DNA of 64,000 bases from the NCBI RefSeq assembly GCF_023100845.1, contig NZ_CP095864.1, forward strand, positions 124,001 through 188,000. The letters run 5' to 3'. Numbering within the stretch: position 1 is the first letter of the stretch; each line of letters begins with the position of its first letter. The notes beneath the pieces were generated by a model. It did not search any database. It had not been told where the DNA came from and worked only from the letters and a program-made list of their open reading frames with translations. The position numbers and the translations under genes are program-made. Shown here in pieces: positions 1-8,874 of this stretch. Source of the DNA: Gordonia sp. PP30 (GTDB lineage Bacteria; Actinomycetota; Actinomycetes; Mycobacteriales; Mycobacteriaceae).

Positions 1-635
1 GGTTCGACGTCGTCGGACACGAAGTCGGTGCGGTTGCCCCAGCGCAGCAGTCGCCAGCCGTCGTCGGTGAGTTCCAGGTCCACCGAGTCGGTGTTGCGGA
101 GGTGATTGCGCAGGGCGAACTCGGCGTCGACGCCGGCCAGATGCGCGGCGATCAGGCGGATGGCGGCACCGTGCGAGACCAGGTAGACGTCGCGTGCGGC
201 GTCCCCGCGCAGGTTCTCCGCGGCGAGACGGTCGATCACCGGCAGGTACCGCCGGTGCAGCATCTCCAGGGATTCGCCGCCGGGCAGCCGGGTGTCGAGG
301 TCGCCGCGGTGCCAGGCGTGGACCACCTGGCGGAAGGTCTCGTGCGCCTCGCGATCGCTGCGGTCTTCGAGGTCGCCGGCCTGGACCTCGTGGACGTCGT
401 CGATCGCGGCGGTGTCGATCCCCCACGCGGAGGCGATGAGCTCGGCGGTCTGTCGTGCCCGGCGCGCCTGTGAGCTGAGCAGCACGGCGGGGGCGGTCAG
501 CGGATTGGTCAATCCGAACCGGATCCCCTGGCGGGCGCCGAAATCGGTGAGGTTCGCACCGGGCAGCGCGGTGTCGAGCCGCTGCAAGACGTTGGAGGTG
601 GTCTCGCCGTGGCGGACCAGATGAAGCCGCGCCAT
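1..635 (-). CDS. Histidine phosphatase family protein (phosphoglycerate mutase-like), 3' end outside window
   Basis: The minus-strand frame starts at ATG 635 and runs off the left edge without a stop, so the C-terminus is missing. The N-terminus reads MARLHLVRHGETTSN, the RHG signature whose histidine is phosphorylated in this superfamily. A second conserved histidine is seen in VYLVSHGAAIRL. The family hydrolyses phosphate esters; the substrate cannot be told from sequence. The start lies 1 bp after the pheA stop, so the two genes are very probably one operon. The M. tuberculosis pheA neighbour Rv3837c is the same kind of protein, which supports the assignment. Confidence 0.9.
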   Translation of the reverse strand, partial: MARLHLVRHGETTSNVLQRLDTALPGANLTDFGARQGIRFGLTNPLTAPAVLLSSQARRARQTAELIASAWGIDTAAIDDVHEVQAGDLEDRSDREAHETFRQVVHAWHRGDLDTRLPGGESLEMLHRRYLPVIDRLAAENLRGDAARDVYLVSHGAAIRLIAAHLAGVDAEFALRNHLRNTDSVDLELTDDGWRLLRWGNRTDFVSDDVE

Positions 636-636
636 G

Positions 637-1569
637 TCAGTCGCCGCCTTCGCGCAGCGCCGCGAACCAGGTGACGCTCTCCGAGTGGTCGGGCGGCGGC
701 GTGGCGCCGCCGTTGCGGTCCGCGGGCCAGGAGCCGAGGAACACCACGCGCTCGACGCTCCGGTGCAGCGCGCGGAGTGCCTCGCCCACCGCGGCGTCAT
801 CGATGTGCCCGGCCGCATCGAGGTAGAAGCGGTACTGGCCGGCCGCGCCGGCTCCGCGCGGGCGGGACTCGATGCGCGTGAGATCGACTCCGCGAGAAGA
901 GAACTCGGTCATCGCCGCGACCAGGCTGCCGGGTGCGTTCGGCAGATCGAGGATCACCGACGTGCGGTCCGCGCCGGTGCGCGCCGGCGGGGTGCCGGGA
1001 CGTCCGAGGAGAAGGAAACGCGTCACCGCGTCGTCGGCGTCGGCGACGTGTTCGGCGAGCGGGGTCAGGTCGTGCAACTCTGCCGCGATCGGCGTGGTGA
1101 CGGCCGCATCCGCCCGGCCCTCGGCCACGTCGAGGGCCGCGCCGGAATTCGATGAGGCGAGGACGAACTCCGCATTCGGGAACGCCGCGGCGACGCTCTC
1201 GCGCACCTGTGCCGAGGCGACCGGATAGGCGGCGATGGTCCGGACGTCGCCGGCCGGGATGTCCCCGCGGGCGGCGATCGTGAAGGCGATGTCGAGGGCG
1301 ACCTCGGCGTACGCCTGGACCCGGTGCTCGTCGCCCTTCGGGACCAGCGCATCCATCGTCGCGGGGACCGAACCCTCCAGGGAACTGTCGATCGGCACGC
1401 AGGCGTAGTCCGCGGCGCCGTCTCGCACCATCGCGACGGCGGCGGTGGGGGAGCCCGCGGCGACCGTCTGGGCGGCGTCGTCGACCGCGACCGCGCCTCG
1501 GTCGAGCAGGCATTTCAGCGCCATCTCGGTGAAGGTTCCGGCGGGGCCGAAGTAAGCGAAGGTGGGCAC
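637..1569 (-). CDS. pheA: Prephenate dehydratase
   Basis: Converts prephenate to phenylpyruvate in phenylalanine biosynthesis; cytosolic. The protein has 310 residues. The N-terminal catalytic domain begins YFGPAGTFTEMAL and ends with the TRF motif (about residues 183-185), whose threonine is catalytic in the family. It is followed by an ACT regulatory domain (about 203-275) containing NAPGSLVAAM and the ESRP element, the usual allosteric phenylalanine site. The start is GTG at 1569. A TACCCT box (1576-1581, minus strand) lies 6 nt upstream and there is no Shine-Dalgarno, so a leaderless transcript is likely. It is divergent from the DUF2470 gene and followed at 1 bp by the phosphatase gene. 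Confidence 0.96.
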   Translation of the reverse strand: MPTFAYFGPAGTFTEMALKCLLDRGAVAVDDAAQTVAAGSPTAAVAMVRDGAADYACVPIDSSLEGSVPATMDALVPKGDEHRVQAYAEVALDIAFTIAARGDIPAGDVRTIAAYPVASAQVRESVAAAFPNAEFVLASSNSGAALDVAEGRADAAVTTPIAAELHDLTPLAEHVADADDAVTRFLLLGRPGTPPARTGADRTSVILDLPNAPGSLVAAMTEFSSRGVDLTRIESRPRGAGAAGQYRFYLDAAGHIDDAAVGEALRALHRSVERVVFLGSWPADRNGGATPPPDHSESVTWFAALREGGD

Positions 1570-1645
1570 GAGCCCAGGGTAGTCGGTCCCTGATCGGTGG
1601 ATGGTTGTTGACGGCCCGCCCGGCGCGCGTCTAAGTTAGGTGACC

Positions 1646-1664
1646 ATAAGTAAGGCTCACCTAA
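1646..1664 (+). promoter_or_regulatory. IdeR/DtxR iron box upstream of the DUF2470 gene
   Basis: The 19-mer ATAAGTAAGGCTCACCTAA matches 15 of 19 positions of the mycobacterial IdeR consensus TTAGGTTAGGCTAACCTAA. A second half-like TTAGGTGA lies just upstream (about 1636-1643). It ends 22 bp before the ATG at 1687. The predicted effect is iron-dependent repression. The equivalent M. tuberculosis gene Rv3839 is a known IdeR target. Confidence 0.8.
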
Positions 1665-1686
1665 ATCAGACCGGGGAGGTCGACCA

Positions 1687-2430
1687 ATGCAGGGAACCGA
1701 CGCCGCCGCGATGGCGGTTCCGTGCGACGCCGAGCGGATCCAGACCGCGTGCCGGCGCGCCCACGAGGGCACGCTGTCGGTCGACGGCTGCGCGCCCGCG
1801 GCCGTCGCGATGGTGCATCTCTTAGAGTCCGAGGCCTTCATGGTGGTGCCCGACGATGCCCCGGCCCGCGCGCTCGCCGGACCCGCCCTCGACGGGGTGC
1901 CGGCGATGCTCGAACTCGCCGACTGCGCGCCGATCAGCCTCCGCGAGCGCGTGCGATCGCTGATCTGGCTGTCCGGCCGGGTGCACTCGGTGCCCACCGA
2001 ACTCGAGCGCGAACTGGCGATCGAGATCGCCGGCGACCATCCCGATTCCCGGCTGCTCGACGTCGGACACGGGCACTGCCTGCTCCGGCTGCATCTCGAC
2101 AACGCGGTGATCGCCACCGCGGCGGGGGCGTCGTCGGTGGATGCCGCGGCCCTCTCCGGCGCGCAGCCGGATCCGTTCTGGGAGTACGAGGGCCAGTGGC
2201 TCTCGCACCTCGACGCCGACCACCAGGATCTGGTGTACCGCCTGGCGAGCCGCTTCCCGAAGCACTTGCAGCGCGGTCGTGTCCGGCCGCTCGGCCTGGA
2301 CCGGTTCGGTATCACCTTCCGCATCGAGACCCCCACCGACGACGCCGACGTGCGCTTGCCGTTCGTGCGGCCGTGCGCCGAAGTGGGCGACCTCTCCGCC
2401 GCCCTTCACGAGCTGGTGGTCGAGGCGTGA
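1687..2430 (+). CDS. DUF2470 protein, iron-regulated (Rv3839-like; HugZ-type)
   Basis: A 247-residue soluble protein. The C-terminal part has the DUF2470 signature WLSHLDADHQDL, followed by the RF and DRFGITFRI segments typical of the domain found in haem-utilisation (HugZ-like) proteins. The N-terminal half resembles the split-barrel part of that family but lacks obvious motifs. The ATG at 1687 has a good ribosome site (GGGGAGG, about 8 nt upstream). The iron box immediately upstream and the position next to pheA match M. tuberculosis Rv3839. A role in haem or iron handling is inferred from family and regulation. The stop overlaps the methyltransferase start by 4 nt (GTGA). Confidence 0.85.
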   Translation: MQGTDAAAMAVPCDAERIQTACRRAHEGTLSVDGCAPAAVAMVHLLESEAFMVVPDDAPARALAGPALDGVPAMLELADCAPISLRERVRSLIWLSGRVHSVPTELERELAIEIAGDHPDSRLLDVGHGHCLLRLHLDNAVIATAAGASSVDAAALSGAQPDPFWEYEGQWLSHLDADHQDLVYRLASRFPKHLQRGRVRPLGLDRFGITFRIETPTDDADVRLPFVRPCAEVGDLSAALHELVVEA

Positions 2431-3107
2431 CCAGCACTCTCGGCAACCGGTTCGCGGCGAGCAACGCCCTCGGCTACGACGCCCGGATCGTCAATCTCGT
2501 CCCCGGCTATGTGGAACTCCACGAGATCAGTGCGGCGGTCCTCGCCGCGCGCCTGCCCGAACGCGCCCGGGTGCTGGTGGTCGGCGCGGGCACCGGCACC
2601 GAGACGCTGGCGCTCGCGCAGGCCAACCCCGGCTGGGAGCTGGTCGGCGTCGACCCGTCACCCGACATGCTCGCCGTGGCCCGGCGCCGCGCCGCGACGG
2701 CGGGCCTGAGCGGGGTGCGCTTCCACGAGGGCTACGTCGACGACCTGCCGTCCGGCGAACCGTTCGATGCGGCGGTGAGCCTGCTCGTGATGCACTTCGT
2801 CGCCGGGCACGACGCCAAGCGTGACTATCTCGCCGCCATCGCCGGGCGGCTGCGTCCGGGTGCGTCGCTGCTGCTCTGCGACCTGATGGAGCATGACGAG
2901 GACGACCTCGACGTGATCGCCGAATACGCCGCCGCCCGCGGGGTGGCGCCGGAGGGGCTGGCCGCGATGCGGGAGCGGTTGCAGACCGACTTCCATCCGC
3001 TGGCGGAACCGGAGCTGCGGACGCTCGGTGCGGCGGCCGGCTTCGCGGCGCCGCGGCCGTTCTTCCGGGGCGTCAGTTTCGTGGCGAACGAGCTGCGCCG
3101 GTCCTGA
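2427..3107 (+). CDS. Class I SAM-dependent methyltransferase
   Basis: A 226-residue protein. The SAM-binding motif I reads VLVVGAGTGTETLALA (about residues 47-62). It is followed by the acidic motif II (GVDPSPDM) and a motif IV-like FDAAVSLLVMHF. The GTG start overlaps the DUF2470 stop (GTGA), indicating translational coupling and iron-box-driven cotranscription. The substrate is unknown; the fold matches small-molecule methyltransferases. Alternative upstream starts in this frame would lie inside the DUF2470 gene and are not credible. Confidence 0.85.
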   Translation: MTSTLGNRFAASNALGYDARIVNLVPGYVELHEISAAVLAARLPERARVLVVGAGTGTETLALAQANPGWELVGVDPSPDMLAVARRRAATAGLSGVRFHEGYVDDLPSGEPFDAAVSLLVMHFVAGHDAKRDYLAAIAGRLRPGASLLLCDLMEHDEDDLDVIAEYAAARGVAPEGLAAMRERLQTDFHPLAEPELRTLGAAAGFAAPRPFFRGVSFVANELRRS

Positions 3108-3175
3108 CCGGCTCGCCGCCCGATTCGGCCGAATGGGTGACGCGCGGTTCGGCGGCCACGTCTTAGGATCACCTC

Positions 3176-4390
3176 ATGCCGTCCGACGAACGAAGATCGG
3201 CGCCGTCGTCGGACCCCGACCTGCCGCACGACCACGGTGTCAACGATGTGCGCCTGATCCGCATTCCCGCGCGTACCGCACCGGAGGCCGACGGGGCGAC
3301 GCGTGTCATGGCGGTGTCGACGCCCACCGCCGCGGGCGACGAGGCCGAGCCGCTGGATCCGCGCGGCGCAGACCGCCCGGATCCGCGGGAGAACCGCGGC
3401 CCCGGCCCGGCGATTCCGTCGCCTCCCCGCGAGCCGTCGGTGAACAATCGGCCCACTCCGCCGCCGTCGCAGAACCGGCTTACCCCGCCGCCCGCGCCAC
3501 AGCGGCCGATCCCGCCCCTGGGCGCCCGGCCGCCGCAGACCGCCTCGGCGGAACCCCGGTCGTCGGCCCGGCCCACTCCACCGTCGGCTCGTCCGGTCAC
3601 GCCGCCTCCGGCACGTTCGGTCGCACCGCTTCCGCCGCGTCCGGTGCGACGGCCTCCGGTGCCCGCCGCACGTCCGGCCGTGGAACGCCCGCCGACCCGG
3701 GTGGCGACCCCGGCAGCGCCGCTCGCCGTGCCCGCACTCCCGGACCCGGTCGCCGCGCCGCCGGTTCCCGTCGCTCCGCCGCCGATTCCGGTCGCGATGC
3801 CGTATTCGCTGGCCGATCCGTGGGGGCAGGGGCGGGCGATCGAGACGGCGCTGAAACGTCCGTGGCAGACGACCTTCCTCGCCTGGTGGTGCATCATCGG
3901 CGCCGTCGTCGGGGTCCTGACGAGCGTCGCACTTCTCGTGCTGACGATCACCGGTGCGTCGTACTGGTACGACTACGCCTACTACGACTCGTGGCTGGCC
4001 GGCTGGGGCACGGTCGTGATGGTGCTCGACATCATCGCCCTGGTGACCACCGGACTTCAGCTGTGGGCGGGACTCCTGCTGCTGCGTGGCTCGCGCGGGG
4101 CGTACATCTACTTCACGGTGATCACGATCATCAACCTGGTCACGGTGGGTATCGCGCTGGTGCTCTTGGTCGTGCTCCTCGTGCTGTCCGGTCTCGTCTT
4201 GTTCACGGCGGCCGACGGTACGGGCGGTGGCGGTGCCGTGGGACCGAGCGTGGTCCTCGTCGTGGTCTTCCTGGCGCTCGTCCTCGTGGTGCCGATCTTC
4301 TTCTCGTATCTGTTGTGGAACCGGAGGACGCGGGAGTATTTCAGTCCGCAGAGCGTGCGGATCCGCGAGCAGTACCGGGACGGGCGCTGA
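3176..4390 (+). CDS. Proline-rich membrane protein, function unknown
   Basis: A 404-residue protein in two parts. Residues 1-220 are a disordered Pro/Arg/Ala-rich cytoplasmic tail. Residues about 230-385 hold four predicted membrane helices (about 233-258, 280-306, 311-342 and 358-383) with a YWYDYAYYDS loop between the first two. A short basic C-terminus follows. The ATG at 3176 is 6 nt downstream of TAGGAT (3164-3169) with no Shine-Dalgarno, suggesting a leaderless start. No catalytic motif is visible. The architecture is common in actinobacterial envelope proteins; I do not assign a function. Confidence 0.8.
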   Translation: MPSDERRSAPSSDPDLPHDHGVNDVRLIRIPARTAPEADGATRVMAVSTPTAAGDEAEPLDPRGADRPDPRENRGPGPAIPSPPREPSVNNRPTPPPSQNRLTPPPAPQRPIPPLGARPPQTASAEPRSSARPTPPSARPVTPPPARSVAPLPPRPVRRPPVPAARPAVERPPTRVATPAAPLAVPALPDPVAAPPVPVAPPPIPVAMPYSLADPWGQGRAIETALKRPWQTTFLAWWCIIGAVVGVLTSVALLVLTITGASYWYDYAYYDSWLAGWGTVVMVLDIIALVTTGLQLWAGLLLLRGSRGAYIYFTVITIINLVTVGIALVLLVVLLVLSGLVLFTAADGTGGGGAVGPSVVLVVVFLALVLVVPIFFSYLLWNRRTREYFSPQSVRIREQYRDGR

Positions 4391-4424
4391 CCGGCCGGCG
4401 GCGCCCGCCTCTACGCTGACACGA

Positions 4425-5228
4425 GTGAGCTTCTGGGAGCGGGTGCGTGCGGCCCCCGAACCGGCGGTGCCGGTCGAGATCGATCCGCGTGCACGCCGGG
4501 CGCTGATCATCGAGCTGGTGATCGTCGGGACGCTCACCTTCGGCTTTTCCGCGCTGTCCGCTCTCCTCGACCTGCTCGATGCTCAGCTGCGCGGCGGGAT
4601 CGGCGGTACCACCGTCGCGCTGAATCCGAGCGCGTCGACCGTCGGCGTGATCGACTTCCTGGAGCAGCTGATGCGCACCGGGCGGCTGCTGGCGATCGGC
4701 GCGCTCGGCGTCTACCTGCTGTGGCGCGGCGGGATCGCGCTCGGCAAGGTGGGACTGACCCGGCCGGCCCGGCGCGACGTGCCGCCCGGCCTGGCCTTGG
4801 CCGCGCTGATCGGGCTGCCCGGACTGGGACTGGTCGCCGTGGCCCGGGCGCTCGGGATCAACGCGCAGCTGGTCGCGAGTTCGACGGACGGACCCTGGTG
4901 GCAGTACCTCACGCTGGTGCTGATCGCGATCGGGAACGCGTGGGCCGAGGAGGTGATCGTGGTCGCCTATTTCCTGGTGCGACTGCGCCAGCTCGGCCTC
5001 GGCCCGAACGGATCGCTGGCGTGCAGCGCGATCCTGCGCGGCGGCTATCACCTGTACCAGGGCTTCGGCGCGGGTCTGGGCAACGTGGTGATGGGCCTGG
5101 TCTTCGGCCGCTGGTATCAGGCCACCGCGCGGGTGTGGCCGTTGGTGATCGCCCACGCGGTGATCGACGTGGTCGCCTTCGTCGGCTATGCCCTGCTCGC
5201 CCCGCACCTCGGCTGGCTCACCGGCTGA
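4425..5228 (+). CDS. CPBP family intramembrane metalloprotease-like protein
   Basis: A 267-residue multi-spanning membrane protein. Motif 1 is represented by AWAEEVIVVAYFLVRLRQLG, motif 2 by HLYQGFGAGLGN and motif 3 by IAHAVID, the E-E, H and H/D layout of CPBP (Abi/CAAX-protease-like) proteins. The arginine of the canonical EExxxR is not at its usual spacing, so activity is uncertain. The GTG at 4425 lies 7 nt after TACGCT (4412-4417); no Shine-Dalgarno is seen, so a leaderless start is likely. It is convergent with the binding-protein gene across a repeat-rich gap. Confidence 0.82.
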   Translation: MSFWERVRAAPEPAVPVEIDPRARRALIIELVIVGTLTFGFSALSALLDLLDAQLRGGIGGTTVALNPSASTVGVIDFLEQLMRTGRLLAIGALGVYLLWRGGIALGKVGLTRPARRDVPPGLALAALIGLPGLGLVAVARALGINAQLVASSTDGPWWQYLTLVLIAIGNAWAEEVIVVAYFLVRLRQLGLGPNGSLACSAILRGGYHLYQGFGAGLGNVVMGLVFGRWYQATARVWPLVIAHAVIDVVAFVGYALLAPHLGWLTG

Positions 5229-5232
5229 GAAC

Positions 5233-5339
5233 GACCGTACTGTGACGTAGATTCCGCGGCCGGTGATCCGACCGGGTGCCGACCTGCGCGGATGCCGACT
5301 CCGGCGAGCCGGGCCCGGGAACTACGCCACAGTACGGTC
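5233..5339. repeat. Inverted repeat pair, 18-bp arms (family also at 58294-58391)
   Basis: Arms 5233-5250 (GACCGTACTGTGACGTAG) and 5322-5339 (CTACGCCACAGTACGGTC) are complementary at 17 of 18 positions around 71 bp of GC-rich sequence. The left arm begins 4 bp after the CPBP stop codon. A second pair with the same arm theme and the same trailing CAGCCCG lies at 58294-58391. Both are in convergent gaps. A termination or REP-like role is possible. Confidence 0.75.
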
Positions 5340-5611
5340 AGCCCGAACCGGGATGTGCCTCTGGCGCGGTCTCGCTCCCCGGTCGACCGGTGGTCCCTGG
5401 GCGGAGTCGTGGGGCTCAGGCGGCGTGGGCGTGACCTGTTCAGATGCGTGGGGGCTCAACCGGCTCTCAAGCGTGTGCGGGCCCGATCGGTGGTTCCCGA
5501 GCGGAGGCGAAGGCCTAGGTGGGGCGCGGTCGGCCGGTCCAGCGACGGCGTGAGCCCTAGGTCGAGGCGCGACGTGGCGGCTCCGGCCCCGGAGGCTGTG
5601 CCGGAGTGAGG
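5340..5611. other. Intergenic stretch with no recognised feature
   Basis: Part of the 643-bp convergent gap between the CPBP gene and the ABC binding protein. Several open frames cross it but none has a family match, a ribosome site or codon bias like the neighbours. The hexamer CCTAGG occurs twice. I see nothing else in it. Confidence 0.5.
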
Positions 5612-5708
5612 TGTCGCGGATCTTGCCGGGGTCGAAATCTGTCGCGGATATGTCGACGGATCCGAAAGGATGCGCGACGTCTGTCGGCTGGCGGCAAGAT
5701 CCGCGACA
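5612..5708. repeat. 97-bp terminally palindromic repeat, copy A
   Basis: The ends TGTCGCGGATCTTGCCG (5612-5628) and its exact complement (5692-5708) form 17-bp inverted termini. An internal copy of TGTCGCGGAT sits at 5640-5649. Related elements lie at 12799-12894 and 18878-18975, of nearly identical length and with the same terminal sequence. None contains an ORF that could be a transposase. Confidence 0.8.
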
Positions 5709-5846
5709 GATGGAGACCGGGTAGGCGAGCCGGTCGGGTCTGGGGCGTGCCTTCGGAACGGTCTCGCCTTACGGCCCGACCGCTGGACTCTGAGCGATGT
5801 GGGCTCGACCAGCCCGGCAGGCGGCGGGCCCGACCAGGCAGTCGAG

Positions 5847-5867
5847 CCCGCCGCGTGCCGCGGCGGG
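5847..5867 (-). terminator. Hairpin after the ABC binding-protein gene
   Basis: CCCGCCGCG and CGCGGCGGG flank TGC, a perfect 9-bp stem beginning 5 bp beyond the stop codon (5872-5874) of the minus-strand binding-protein gene. There is no T-tract, as is common in actinobacterial terminators. Confidence 0.5.
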
Positions 5868-5871
5868 ATCG

Positions 5872-6857
5872 CTACAGCTTGGCCACGGCGGTCGCCAGCT
5901 TCGGGGTGATCTCGTCCAGCGAGAACTTCAGCGACACCGGGGTGCCGGCGGCGAGACCCTTGTTGGCGGGGTCGTCCTCGGGGATCTCCACGGCGCGGCC
6001 GTCACGCACGACGGCCAGCGAGTTCAGGCGGGCGTCGTTCTGCAGATCGCTGAACGGCAGGCTGATGGTGGAGAACAGGGCGACGTCGGCGTTGAGGTCG
6101 CCCACTCGCTCCACCGGGACGCTGGCGAAGAAGCCGGAGCTCGCCAGCTTGGTGACCGGCGGGTTCTGGACCAGACCGAGACCGGCGAAGATGTCGAAGC
6201 GGGCGTCGCCGGCGAGGTAGGCGCCGTACGCGGTGCCGTACTTCACCGCGTTCACGAAGGTCTTGCCGTTCAGCGCGGGGTTGGCGGCCTTCAGACGGTT
6301 CGAGGTGGCCTCGGTGTCCGCGATCAGCTTGTCGGCGGCATCCGACTTGCCGAGCGCCTTGCCGATCAGCGCGGTCTGCGTCTTCCAGTTCACCGCGAAG
6401 TCGCCGCTGCCTTCGGGGCGGTGACGACCGGCGCGATCTTGGCCAGCCGGTCGGTGACCTTGGGGTCGTCCTTGGCCCGCACGTTGAGGATCAGATCGGG
6501 CTTGAGCTCCTCGATCTGCTGGTAGTTGAAGGCGCCCTGGCTCTGCGCGGACAGCAGCGTCGGGGTCACGTCGCCGAACTTGGCGGCGTCCCACGAGCCG
6601 ACGCCCTTGGTCTCCGGGCCGAAGGCCATCCAATCGTAGAGCGCGACGGGCTTCACCCCGAGTTCTAGGGCGATGCCGCCGTCGGACCAGCCGAGGGCCA
6701 CCACGCGGGGATTGTCCGGGAGGGAGAACCCCGGATTGGCCGACGGGTCGTTGTAGACGTCCTTCGAGCCGTCGTCGTCGGTCTTGACGCAGGCGGTGAG
6801 TGCGAGGAGGAGTGCTGCCAGGAGGCCGAGGAGCGCTCCGAGACGCCGTTTCGACAT
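5872..6857 (-). pseudogene. Iron-siderophore ABC transporter substrate-binding lipoprotein, frameshifted
   Basis: The frame opened by ATG 6857 (AAGGAAAGGA ribosome site) encodes a lipoprotein signal with lipobox LTAC, then a FecB/periplasmic-binding domain up to LAKIAPVVTAPK, and hits a stop near 6387. The downstream half (GDFAVNWKTQTALIGKALG through the natural C-terminus LATAVAKL) is intact in another frame. The 986-nt span is one base short of 329 codons, and inserting one base in the GGGG run at 6415-6418 would restore the reading PEGSGDFAVNWK. This is either a real loss of function or a sequencing error. It is the last gene of the importer operon, which suggests cotranscription with the ATPase. 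The role would be capture of a ferric siderophore at the outer membrane face. Confidence 0.85.
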
Positions 6858-6880
6858 GGTGGGTCCTTTCCTTGGGGGAT

Positions 6881-7771
6881 TCAGTTGTCTTGGGTGGCAA
6901 GAAGATTCGCGGTGTCACCGGGCAGTGAACGGAAGTCGACGGGGCTCTCGGCGAGCGGCACGACCATCGGCGTGCCGGTCTCCGGATCGGGCAGCACTTG
7001 CGAGCGGACACCGAAGACGCGCTCGACGAGCGCGGCGTCGAGGATGTCGGCGGGCGCCCCGCTGGCGATGATCGCGCCGCTGCGCATCGCGATCAGGTGG
7101 GTGCCGAAGCGAGCCGCCTGGTTGAGGTCGTGCAGGACCGCGACCAGTGTCTTACCGGCCGCGTTGAGCTCCGCGCAGAGTTGCAGCACTTCCAGCTGGT
7201 GGGCCAGATCGAGGTAGGTCGTCGGCTCGTCGAGCAGCAGGATCGGGGTCTCCTGGGCGAGCGCCATCGCGATCCAGACGCGTTGCCGCTGACCGCCGGA
7301 CAGCGCCTCGACGGTGCGGGTCGACAGCTCGGTCAGCCGGGTCGCGGCGAGCGCCTGGTCGACGGCGCGCTGGTCGTCGTCGGTCCACTGCTGGAACATC
7401 GACTGGTAGGGGAAGCGGCCGCGTGACACCAGGTCGATCACCGTGATGCCCTCGGGTGCGAGGGACTGCTGCGGCAGCAGACCGATCTCCCGGGCGAAGG
7501 CCTTGCCTTTGAACGAGCCCACCGGACGCCCGTCGAGCAGCACTTCGCCGGCGGCCGGTTTGAGCAGCCGGGAGAGCGAACGGAGCAGCGTCGACTTGCC
7601 GCACGCGTTGGGTCCGACGATCACCGTGAACGAGCCGTCCGGGATCACCGCGTCGAGGTTTTCGATGATGACGCGGTCGCCGTAGCCGACGCGCAGTCCG
7701 GAGACGGTGAGCCGGGCCGGGGTCGACCGGTTCGCGGGCGGGCTCGAGGGTGGCTGGGCGGGCGGATTCAC
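6881..7771 (-). CDS. ABC transporter ATPase, FecE-type (siderophore uptake)
   Basis: A 296-residue ATPase. Visible motifs are Walker A (GPNACGKST), Q-loop (LLPQQSLA), signature (LSGGQRQR), Walker B (ILLLDEPT) followed by the TYLD D-loop, and the switch histidine (VLHDLNQAA). A Pro/Ser-rich N-terminal extension of about 25 residues precedes the domain. The GTG start at 7771 overlaps the stop of the upstream permease by 4 nt (GTGA). It powers iron-siderophore import with the two adjacent permeases. Confidence 0.94.
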   Translation of the reverse strand: MNPPAQPPSSPPANRSTPARLTVSGLRVGYGDRVIIENLDAVIPDGSFTVIVGPNACGKSTLLRSLSRLLKPAAGEVLLDGRPVGSFKGKAFAREIGLLPQQSLAPEGITVIDLVSRGRFPYQSMFQQWTDDDQRAVDQALAATRLTELSTRTVEALSGGQRQRVWIAMALAQETPILLLDEPTTYLDLAHQLEVLQLCAELNAAGKTLVAVLHDLNQAARFGTHLIAMRSGAIIASGAPADILDAALVERVFGVRSQVLPDPETGTPMVVPLAESPVDFRSLPGDTANLLATQDN

Positions 7772-8874
7772 AGTCGGGCCTTTCGTGCCTGGGCCATGAG
7801 GAGGAACAGCAGGTAGACGCCGCCGAGCGCGGTGGTCACCACACCCACCGGCAATTGAGTGGTGGGGGCCAGCACGGTGCGGGCGATGGCATCGCTGGAC
7901 ACCAGCAGGGTGGCCCCGACGGCCGCCGAGGTGACCAGCGGGATACCGGCGCTCGGGGTGAGCCGCGCGGCCAGCTGCGGGGCGACCAGGGCGACGAAGG
8001 CGATGGGGCCGGCGACCGAGGTCGTCGCCGCGGCGAAGCCGACACCCACGACCAGCAGCAGTAGTTCGGTGCGCCCGGTGTTGACGCCCTTGCTCTGTGC
8101 CGAGTCGGCGCCGAGCTCGAACATCCGCATCCGGGGCGTCACGACGGCGAGCACGGGAAGCAGGATCGCCAGGACGACGAACACCGGAACGGTCTCGCTC
8201 ATGGTCAGATCGCGCAGGTTGCCCATGCCCCAGGCCGCCGCCGACCCGGCGTTCTGTACGTCGGCGGTGGCGACCAGGTAGCCGTTGAACGAGACCAGCA
8301 TCGCCGAGATGCCGATGCCGACGACGATGAACCGGTAGTTCCCGGTACCGCCGCGCATGCCGAGGAAGTAGACGGCGACGCCGGTGGCCAGACACCCGAT
8401 CAGCGCGCCGACCGTGGTCCCGGCGCTGCCCAGCCCGAAGACCAGCATGGCGACCAGCGCGCCGGTGTAGGCGCCGGTGGTGAAGCCGATGATGTCGGGG
8501 CTGCCGAGGGGATTGCGGGTGACGGTCTGGAAGATCGCACCGGACAGTGCGAGGGAGATGCCGCCGAGCACCGCGACGATCACCGCGGGGGCGGCGGCGA
8601 CCACGCGATCGGCCGCCGATCCGCTCTGCAGGCCCGCGAGCACGCGGAAGATCTCGCCGAGGCCGAGGTTCGGCGACGACGTGGTCGAGATCCCCAGCGA
8701 CCAGAGCGCGATCAGTGCGGTCGCGACCACCAGCACGACGGTCACCGCGGTGGCGAGCAGATCGATCTTGAGGCTGACCGGGCCGAGCCGGAGGAACCGG
8801 ATGCGGCGCGGCCAGGGCGCCGGGGGCGGGGCGGTGGTCTCGACGTCGCTCGACCGGCTTCGGGAGGTCGTCAC
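7768..8874 (-). CDS. FecCD-family iron-siderophore permease (second)
   Basis: A 368-residue permease with the FecCD pattern: LALSGAIFQTVTRNPLGSPDIIGFTTGAY near the coupling region and a C-terminal QLPVGVVTTALGGVYLLFLL. About nine to ten hydrophobic helices follow a 50-residue cytoplasmic N-terminus rich in Ser/Pro. The GTG start at 8874 overlaps the preceding permease stop by 4 nt. It forms the heterodimeric channel with the 8871-9920 product. Confidence 0.93.
   Translation of the reverse strand: MTTSRSRSSDVETTAPPPAPWPRRIRFLRLGPVSLKIDLLATAVTVVLVVATALIALWSLGISTTSSPNLGLGEIFRVLAGLQSGSAADRVVAAAPAVIVAVLGGISLALSGAIFQTVTRNPLGSPDIIGFTTGAYTGALVAMLVFGLGSAGTTVGALIGCLATGVAVYFLGMRGGTGNYRFIVVGIGISAMLVSFNGYLVATADVQNAGSAAAWGMGNLRDLTMSETVPVFVVLAILLPVLAVVTPRMRMFELGADSAQSKGVNTGRTELLLLVVGVGFAAATTSVAGPIAFVALVAPQLAARLTPSAGIPLVTSAAVGATLLVSSDAIARTVLAPTTQLPVGVVTTALGGVYLLFLLMAQARKARL

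Noticed and set aside
2825..4537. 570-codon minus-strand open frame
   Set aside because: It crosses two unrelated plus-strand genes and the gap between them, and has shadow-type composition.
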